Shown here: positions 17,336-21,990 of the stretch, in pieces
Layout: each line of letters begins with the position of its first letter
Numbering within the stretch: position 1 is the stretch's first letter
Assembly (NCBI GenBank): GCA_029880025.1
Contig: JAOUPE010000001.1
Span: forward strand, 1 to 31,494
Source of the DNA: Caldifarciminota bacterium
GTDB lineage: Bacteria; Hydrothermota; Tepidihabitantia; Tepidihabitantales; JAOUPE01
Direction: 5' to 3'
DNA length: 31,494 nt
Position numbers and translations under genes: made by a program
Notes under the pieces: generated by a model
The model's input: only the letters and a program-made list of their open reading frames with translations
The model's database searches: none
What the model was told of the DNA's origin: nothing

Positions 17336-17370
17336 ATAATGATTTAGTTATAGGTAAGGAGGCAAAGATT

Positions 17371-17865
17371 ATGATTGACCCAAAACTAACAAGTTTAGAA
17401 ATCTATGGTATCGCGGTAAAATCCGAAATTGATGCGATAAATGCTTATCAGAAGATAGCAAAAAAAGTAGAAAATCAGGATTTGAATAAGAAATTGCAAT
17501 TTTTAGAGGGAGAGGAGAAAAAACATCGAAAGTTATTAGAGAATCGTTATCGCCTAGAATTCCCGGATACGAAATTGATGCTGCCAAAGGATGGATTAGC
17601 GCCAAAACTCAATATTGCATTAGAGGAGGACACGCCACTTGCCCGGCTCTTTGAATTATCAATGGAGGCGGAAAAAGCATCCGAGGACTTTTATTCAGAA
17701 GCGGCAAAACGTGCCCAAGACCAAACCGGTAAGAATATGCTCTTTTACCTGAGCGGTATGGAACGTGGGCATTATTACTTGTTAAAATCTGAATACGACC
17801 TGATGCAGCAGTTTGATAAGTTTGAGAGTTATAAAAAATTCTCTTTGGAACATTTGGGACCATAA
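17371..17865 (+). CDS. Rubrerythrin-like ferritin-family diiron protein, copy 5 of 5
   Basis: 164 residues, with a strong TAAGGAGG site upstream. Ligands: Glu in VKSEIDAINAY, EKKH, Glu in MEAEKASEDFY, and ERGH. Resembles copy 4 in the second half (TGKNML, MERGHYYLL). The stop overlaps the IscS-family start by one base (TAATG), directly linking the diiron proteins to the Fe-S genes in one message. Function inferred as oxygen or peroxide protection or iron storage. Confidence 0.83.
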   Translation: MIDPKLTSLEIYGIAVKSEIDAINAYQKIAKKVENQDLNKKLQFLEGEEKKHRKLLENRYRLEFPDTKLMLPKDGLAPKLNIALEEDTPLARLFELSMEAEKASEDFYSEAAKRAQDQTGKNMLFYLSGMERGHYYLLKSEYDLMQQFDKFESYKKFSLEHLGP

Positions 17866-19076
17866 TGGCAAAAATCTATTTAGACCACGCCGCAGCCACC
17901 CCGCTCCATCCCGCAGTAAAAAAAGCGATGGAGCCTTATTTGACTGAATTATTTGGTAACCCCCAGAGCTTTCATTCTTTTGGTGCACCAGCAAAACAGG
18001 CAATCGATGATGCCAGAGCCAAAGTTGCCCAGTTGATTGAAGCCAAACCCGAGGAAATTTATTTTACCGCTTCCGGCGCAGAAAGCAATAATCTTGCAAT
18101 AAAAGGGATCGCTTGGGCTTACAAAGATAAAGGTAATCATATTATAACCTCAGCCATCGAACATTACTCGGTTCTCTACCCGGTAAAGACTTTGAGTAAA
18201 ATGGGTTATGAGATGACTACGATTCCGGTCGATAAATTTGGGATGGTCAATCCGGATGATGTGAAAAAGGCAATAAAGAAAGGGACGATTCTTATCTCGA
18301 TTATGCATGCCAACAATGAAATTGGCACGATCGAGCCAATAAAAGAAATCGGTCAGATTGCAAAAGAACATAAAATTCCTTTTCATTCGGATGGGGTAGC
18401 AACGGTTGGTTCAATCCCGGTCAATGTTTCAGAAATTGGAGTTGATGCCTTAAGCCTGGCAGGACATGCTTTCTATGGTCCAAAGGGCTCGGCAGCGCTC
18501 TATTTACGAAAAGGGACAAGAATTATGCCTTTGATTGAAGGCGGAATCCAAGAAGGCGGGAGAAGAGGTGGGACTGAAGATGTTGCCGCGATTGTCGGGT
18601 TGGGCAAAGCCTGTGAACTGGCACAAAAAGAGATACCGAAAAGAATTGAGCACAAACAGCGATTACGCGACCGGATAATTCGCGAATTGCCGACAAAAAT
18701 CGACCGGATTTACCTTACTGGTCATCCGGAAAAGAGACTGCCCGGACATGCCAGTTGCTGTATTGAATTCATTGAAGGCGAGGCAATGCTTCTATTCCTC
18801 GATGACGAAGGCATTGCTGCTGCCTCTGGCTCAGCCTGTACTTCTAAGGCACTCAAGGCTTCCCATGTCCTATTGGCAATCGGTATTGACCATGCTTTAG
18901 CCCAGGGCTCGATTGTCTTTACTTTAGGCAAAGACAATATTGATGCCGATATTGATCTGCTGCTAACGAAACTGCCGCCGATCGTTGAGCGGTTGCGCCA
19001 GATGTCGCCGTTATATGCTAAATTCAAGAAGGGCGAAAAGATTCAGGGAGGAGAAGAATGTATTCCGAAAAAGTGA
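17865..19076 (+). CDS. iscS: IscS/NifS-family protein lacking the PLP-binding lysine
   Basis: 403 residues, full-length fold-type I aminotransferase-family protein of the cysteine desulfurase group. Conserved parts include YLDHAAATP (5-13), EHYSV with stacking His 100, Asp 176, GPKG (205-208), and the active-site loop SGSACTS with Cys 325. The lysine that forms the Schiff base with PLP in IscS/NifS (HK in the SxHKxYGPKG motif) is Ala 202 here: the codon at 18468-18470 is GCT in GHAFYGPKG. The Gln of the DATQSVG motif is also replaced. Archaeoglobus fulgidus IscS similarly lacks this lysine and pairs with IscU. Classical desulfurase activity is doubtful; a scaffold or Fe-S ligand role with the adjacent IscU is inferred. 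It overlaps iscU by 19 bases. Confidence 0.88.
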   Translation: MAKIYLDHAAATPLHPAVKKAMEPYLTELFGNPQSFHSFGAPAKQAIDDARAKVAQLIEAKPEEIYFTASGAESNNLAIKGIAWAYKDKGNHIITSAIEHYSVLYPVKTLSKMGYEMTTIPVDKFGMVNPDDVKKAIKKGTILISIMHANNEIGTIEPIKEIGQIAKEHKIPFHSDGVATVGSIPVNVSEIGVDALSLAGHAFYGPKGSAALYLRKGTRIMPLIEGGIQEGGRRGGTEDVAAIVGLGKACELAQKEIPKRIEHKQRLRDRIIRELPTKIDRIYLTGHPEKRLPGHASCCIEFIEGEAMLLFLDDEGIAAASGSACTSKALKASHVLLAIGIDHALAQGSIVFTLGKDNIDADIDLLLTKLPPIVERLRQMSPLYAKFKKGEKIQGGEECIPKK

Positions 19077-19453
19077 TGGAGCATTTCCGAAATCCGCGCA
19101 ATGTCGGTGAGATCGAAGATGCCGATGGCATTGGCGAGGTTGGCAATCCGGTTTGTGGTGATATGATGACTTTTTACATTAAGGTTGATAATGACCGGCT
19201 TACCGATGTGAAATTCAAAACTTTTGGCTGCGGTGCGGCAATTGCAGTTTCCAGTATGGTGAGTGAAATGGCAAAAGGGAAAACAATAGAAGAGGCACTC
19301 AAAATTACCAATCAGATGGTGGCACAGGAATTAGGCGGATTACCGTCCAATAAACTCCATTGCTCCAATCTTGGTGCGGACGCACTCCATAAAGCAATAG
19401 AAGATTACATGAATAAGAAAGGGGGACAAGGTGCAAAAGACCAAAAAGCCTAA
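19058..19453 (+). CDS. iscU: IscU/NifU-type Fe-S cluster assembly scaffold
   Basis: 131 residues. The three scaffold cysteines are C33 in GNPVCGD, C58 in FGCGAAIA and C102 in LHCSNLGADAL, with Asp 35 and His 101 also kept, as in IscU and the NifU N-terminal domain. The E. coli-type LPPVK chaperone motif is replaced by GGLPSNK. It builds [2Fe-2S]/[4Fe-4S] clusters with its IscS partner. Its start lies inside the end of the IscS-family gene behind a GGAGG, so the two are made together. No nifU C-terminal domain, hscA or hscB is nearby. Confidence 0.92.
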   Translation: MYSEKVMEHFRNPRNVGEIEDADGIGEVGNPVCGDMMTFYIKVDNDRLTDVKFKTFGCGAAIAVSSMVSEMAKGKTIEEALKITNQMVAQELGGLPSNKLHCSNLGADALHKAIEDYMNKKGGQGAKDQKA

Positions 19454-19604
19454 AAAATGCCGCTGCCCTTTCTGCGATGAACCACTGCTGCCAGAAGCTA
19501 CCTTCTGTCAATTATGCAAGGTCGAATTGATTTTTTGTAAAAAGTGCGGTGAGGCGATCCCTAAGAATGCTGATAAATGTCCAAAATGTGGCACGAAGAG
19601 ATGA
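19431..19604 (+). CDS. 57-residue double zinc-ribbon protein
   Basis: A small gene overlapping the end of iscU by 23 bases in another frame. The start is GTG behind AAAGGGGG at a good distance; the sequence begins MQKTKKPKK and then has four cysteine pairs: CRCPFC, CQLC, CKKC and CPKC. This is the pattern of a DZANK-like double zinc ribbon, able to bind two metal ions, Zn or possibly Fe. The spaced pairs and stop at 19602-19604 argue that it is real. Function unknown; it could be a metal-binding partner for the assembly proteins. Confidence 0.75.
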   Translation: MQKTKKPKKCRCPFCDEPLLPEATFCQLCKVELIFCKKCGEAIPKNADKCPKCGTKR

Positions 19605-19709
19605 GTAGATTCAACCACGAAAAACACGAAAGCCACCAAAGAAAAACAGAGCAAGATTCTTGCCTCTTGCTTCGTAAAGATTTAGTGCTTTCGGGTTAAC
19701 TTTGTTCTG
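19605..19709. repeat. Internal gap with CACGAAA-type repeats and a hairpin
   Basis: The only gap of about 100 bases within the cluster. From about 19613, CCACGAAAAACACGAAAGCC contains repeated CACGAAA units. AGCAAGA (19650-19656) can pair with TCTTGCT (19665-19671). There is no convincing terminator U-tract or promoter. It may be a dispersed short repeat inserted between operon genes, possibly an RNA-processing site. Confidence 0.4.
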
Positions 19710-20186
19710 ATGAAAGATAAAATGACGCTCATCCTTTTCAGTGGTGATTTGGATAAAGCCATTGCCGGCTTCAACCTTGCCACTGCTGCAGCGTCAATGG
19801 GAATAGAAGTTGTCATATTTTTTACCTTCTGGGGTTTGAATATAATCCGTAAAGAAAAGAAGGTGTCTAGAACTAAAGGACTCAAGAAGAAATTATTTGG
19901 TATAATTAATAAAGGCGGTGTTAATAATCTTCCTCTTTCCCGTTTCCACATGTCAGGCATCGGAACTAAGATGATGAAACAATTAATGAAAGAAATGAAA
20001 TTTCCACCGCTAGCCGAATTAATGAAACTTGCCAAGAATCTGGGCGTTAAATTTGTTGCCTGTACAACCACTATGGGCATGATGGGTTTGACTAAAGATG
20101 ATTTGATTCCAGAAGTCGATGCCTATGCCGGTGCCGCCACTTACCTTGCTAACGCCGGCCAATCCAGGATAAATCTTTTTCTATGA
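19710..20186 (+). CDS. dsrE2: DsrE2-family sulfurtransferase-like protein
   Basis: 158 residues of the DsrE/DsrF/DrsH-like group, subgroup DsrE2. Diagnostic parts are the first strand LILFSGDLDKA, the hydrophobic FFTFWGLNII (38-46) and VACTTTMGMMG with the likely persulfide-carrying Cys 118, followed by YAGAATYLANA. DsrE2 proteins typically work with TusA in handling protein-bound persulfide, and tusA is the next gene, 21 bases away. The hydrophobic stretch suggests possible membrane association. The ATG lacks a clear ribosome site; an ATG four codons later is an alternative. Confidence 0.83.
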   Translation: MKDKMTLILFSGDLDKAIAGFNLATAAASMGIEVVIFFTFWGLNIIRKEKKVSRTKGLKKKLFGIINKGGVNNLPLSRFHMSGIGTKMMKQLMKEMKFPPLAELMKLAKNLGVKFVACTTTMGMMGLTKDDLIPEVDAYAGAATYLANAGQSRINLFL

Positions 20187-20207
20187 TTATTATTAAATTG
20201 GATAAAT

Positions 20208-20447
20208 ATGATTAAAGCAAATGCCGAATTGGATTGTCTTGGACTTTATTGTCCAATGCCGATTGCCAAAACCGTGGAGAAAATGAAAGAACTCAAGCCA
20301 GGTGAAGTTTTGGAAATCTTAGCCGATGACGAAGGAATTAAAAGTGATATGCCAGCCTGGTGTGAGGCAACTGGTAATGAGTTTTTGGCAATTGAAGATG
20401 AAAATGGTAAATTTCGAATCTATATTAGAAAAAAGGAGGCTAAATGA
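20208..20447 (+). CDS. tusA: TusA-family sulfur carrier
   Basis: 79 residues, the standard TusA/SirA size and fold. The active motif LYCPMPI contains the sulfur-accepting C15 and the diagnostic CPxP; an extra C10 lies just before it. TusA moves persulfide sulfur from a desulfurase or DsrE-type donor to acceptor proteins. Pairing with DsrE2 upstream is a known arrangement. The stop overlaps the rubredoxin start by four bases (ATGA). Confidence 0.92.
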   Translation: MIKANAELDCLGLYCPMPIAKTVEKMKELKPGEVLEILADDEGIKSDMPAWCEATGNEFLAIEDENGKFRIYIRKKEAK

Positions 20448-20641
20448 ATAAATGGGAATGCACAGTCTGTGGTTATATTTATAACCCAGAAAAAGGTGAC
20501 CCGGACAATAACATTCAGCCGGGAACGCCGTTTGAAGAACTCCCAAATGATTGGGTATGCCCGGAATGTGGTGCCGGTAAAAGTGAATTTAAGCCATACG
20601 GACGGGGTGAGCCAGAACCACCAAAATCGACCGATGAGTAA
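20444..20641 (+). CDS. Rubredoxin
   Basis: 65 residues. Four iron-binding cysteines, C6/C9 in WECTVCGYIY and C39/C42 in WVCPECGAGK, with the DWVCPECG signature. A small one-electron carrier, the normal donor to rubrerythrins and superoxide reductases, and so a plausible donor to the diiron proteins upstream. The C-terminal tail GRGEPEPPKSTDE is longer than in typical 53-residue rubredoxins. Start in an ATGA overlap with tusA, behind AAGGAGG. Confidence 0.95.
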   Translation: MNKWECTVCGYIYNPEKGDPDNNIQPGTPFEELPNDWVCPECGAGKSEFKPYGRGEPEPPKSTDE

Positions 20642-20686
20642 GTATAAAAATACGAATTTAGTTTAAAATGAAAGGGGGTGAGAAAT

Positions 20687-20860
20687 ATGGCAAAGAAACT
20701 AGCAAAAAAGAAGATAACCAAAAAAGCCAAGAAAAGAGTTCCTAAGATTAAGGGACTGGTTTATCTTTGCCGAACTTGTGGTATGGAAGTTGTTGTCAGT
20801 AGAGCCGGAGCTGGTATCACCAATCTAGTCTGTTGCGACCAGGTGATGGAAAAGAAATGA
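20687..20860 (+). CDS. Desulforedoxin-like protein with a lysine-rich N-terminal extension
   Basis: 57 residues. Residues 23-57 match desulforedoxin and the N-terminal domain of desulfoferrodoxin: YLCRTCG (C28, C31), then LVCCDQVM (C49, C50), the C-x2-C...C-C iron site. Residues 1-22 are unusual, almost all Lys, Ala, Ile and Arg, and should be a positively charged tail. The ATG at 20687 is chosen because a GGGGGTGA site lies upstream; an in-frame GTG at 20678 is inside that site. Likely a second small electron carrier in the cluster. The tail may tether it to nucleic acid or an acidic partner (inference). Confidence 0.82.
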   Translation: MAKKLAKKKITKKAKKRVPKIKGLVYLCRTCGMEVVVSRAGAGITNLVCCDQVMEKK

Positions 20861-20941
20861 AGCCGGAGATACGCACCGATAAAGCAGAATAGATGAGCGC
20901 CCGATTCGGATGCCAATCTGTATTTATAAAAAGGAGGTGAA

Positions 20942-21232
20942 ATGGCAATTGTCGATATTAGTGTTGTGCCGGTCGGTACCGAAACTACCAGTGTCAGTAA
21001 ATTTGTCCGTGAAGCGGTAGCGGTAATAAAAAAGAGTGGCTTAAAATTCCAGCTCTCCTCGATGGGGACTGCAATCGAAGGTGATTTGGATAAAATCTTT
21101 AAGACCATTCAGGAAATCCACGAGGTTTGCTTTGCTAAGGGAGCAAAACGACTGCTTACCACCATCAAGATTGACGACCGGAAAGATAAAAAACAAACAA
21201 TGGAGGACAAAATTAAAGCGGCTCTGGGTTGA
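20942..21232 (+). CDS. MTH1187/YqgV-family (UPF0045) thiamine-binding-type protein
   Basis: 96 residues beginning MAIVDISVVPVGT, the typical opening of the MTH1187 family. KSGLKFQLSSMGTAIEGD and the RLLTTIKIDDR strand are also characteristic. Members have a ferredoxin-like fold, form oligomers, and some bind thiamine or its pyrimidine part. Strong AAAGGAGG site. It ends the cluster, about 80 bases after the desulforedoxin gene, and its link to iron or sulfur metabolism is only positional. The stretch before it carries one copy of CCCGATTCGG (20900-20909), also found at two other places. Confidence 0.85.
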   Translation: MAIVDISVVPVGTETTSVSKFVREAVAVIKKSGLKFQLSSMGTAIEGDLDKIFKTIQEIHEVCFAKGAKRLLTTIKIDDRKDKKQTMEDKIKAALG

Positions 21233-21315
21233 TTAACTCCAGTGCCGCTTGGCTTAAAAATATCCTAAAGCAGGTTTAAGCAGCTTATAACCAACTAAAT
21301 CTAATTTCATCAATT

Positions 21316-21918
21316 TTACTTCTTACCTTCGGTTGGTTGAGTCGGGGCTTTAGATTTAACTGGAAATGCGATTTCGGTCTTGAGTGATTCAGCCGGAACC
21401 TGGTCCGGTGAATTTAGATAGAATTCATGAGCCGGACCGACAATTTCATAATTGTTATTCATAACCCACTCGGCTAATTTCTGATAGGTTGGACCAACTT
21501 TGTCGTACGGTCCAATATAAAGGGTTGCCGCAACCTGAGCTGGTCCAAATTTCTTAACTTTTACCATTTTGTCACCTTTGGTCTTGGCTGGAACTGGAAC
21601 GCATATCTCATATTTTGTGCTTTCTGGCTTCACTTTCATTGGGTCGTCATAATAGACTCCGAACGGCGCACCAGTTGGTTTAACCTTGTTTTTACCAAGC
21701 CAGGTGAATAATTCCATCATCGGTTTGCCCATTTCAGCATAAGGTCCGATTTTACTCATCGATGCTACATACATCGAATCTATGGTTTTTACCGCCGCCG
21801 TGAACTGAGGCTGCTCTGGCGTCGTCGGTTTTTGTACTGGTTGGGTCTTTTGTTCACCGCAACCTACCATCATTAGTGTAATTAGTACAATAACTACACA
21901 GTTATAAATTTTGTCCAT
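21316..21918 (-). CDS. Lipoprotein with a GyrI-like effector-binding domain
   Basis: 200 residues. Signal with lipobox LMMVGC; the lipidated cysteine is C20. A Pro/Thr/Gln-rich spacer follows to about residue 40. The rest resembles GyrI-like/AraC effector-binding domains, which are two-fold repeats: IGPYAEMGKPMMELFTWL and later IGPYDKVGPTYQKLAEWV, with YYDDP and FYLNSP loops in each half. Such domains bind small amphipathic molecules, here probably in the periplasm. Start supported by AAGGAG and a promoter just upstream. It follows the Ca2+ ATPase gene on the same strand, but its own promoter suggests separate expression. Confidence 0.82.
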   Translation of the reverse strand: MDKIYNCVVIVLITLMMVGCGEQKTQPVQKPTTPEQPQFTAAVKTIDSMYVASMSKIGPYAEMGKPMMELFTWLGKNKVKPTGAPFGVYYDDPMKVKPESTKYEICVPVPAKTKGDKMVKVKKFGPAQVAATLYIGPYDKVGPTYQKLAEWVMNNNYEIVGPAHEFYLNSPDQVPAESLKTEIAFPVKSKAPTQPTEGKK

Positions 21919-21936
21919 GGACTCCTTTCAGGATGG

Positions 21937-21964
21937 ATGATAGCAAAAAACCACAAGATGTCAA
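21937..21964 (-). promoter_or_regulatory. Promoter of the GyrI-like lipoprotein gene
   Basis: On the minus strand, TTGACA (21959-21964), a 16-base spacer and TATCAT (21937-21942). The predicted start is about 12 bases upstream of the ATG, leaving just enough leader for the AAGGAG ribosome site. Confidence 0.65.
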
Positions 21965-21990
21965 CAAGGTTATAAATTATGAATTTTTAT

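Noticed and set aside
20469..20666. Alternative 65-residue frame over rubredoxin
   Set aside because: It is a shadow of the rubredoxin gene, whose four iron cysteines are intact in the chosen frame.
21233..21315. Bidirectional terminator between the convergent MTH1187 and lipoprotein genes
   Set aside because: GCTTAAA (21252-21258) can pair with TTTAAGC (21275-21281), but the loop is 16 bases, the stem AT-rich and there is no clear U-tract.
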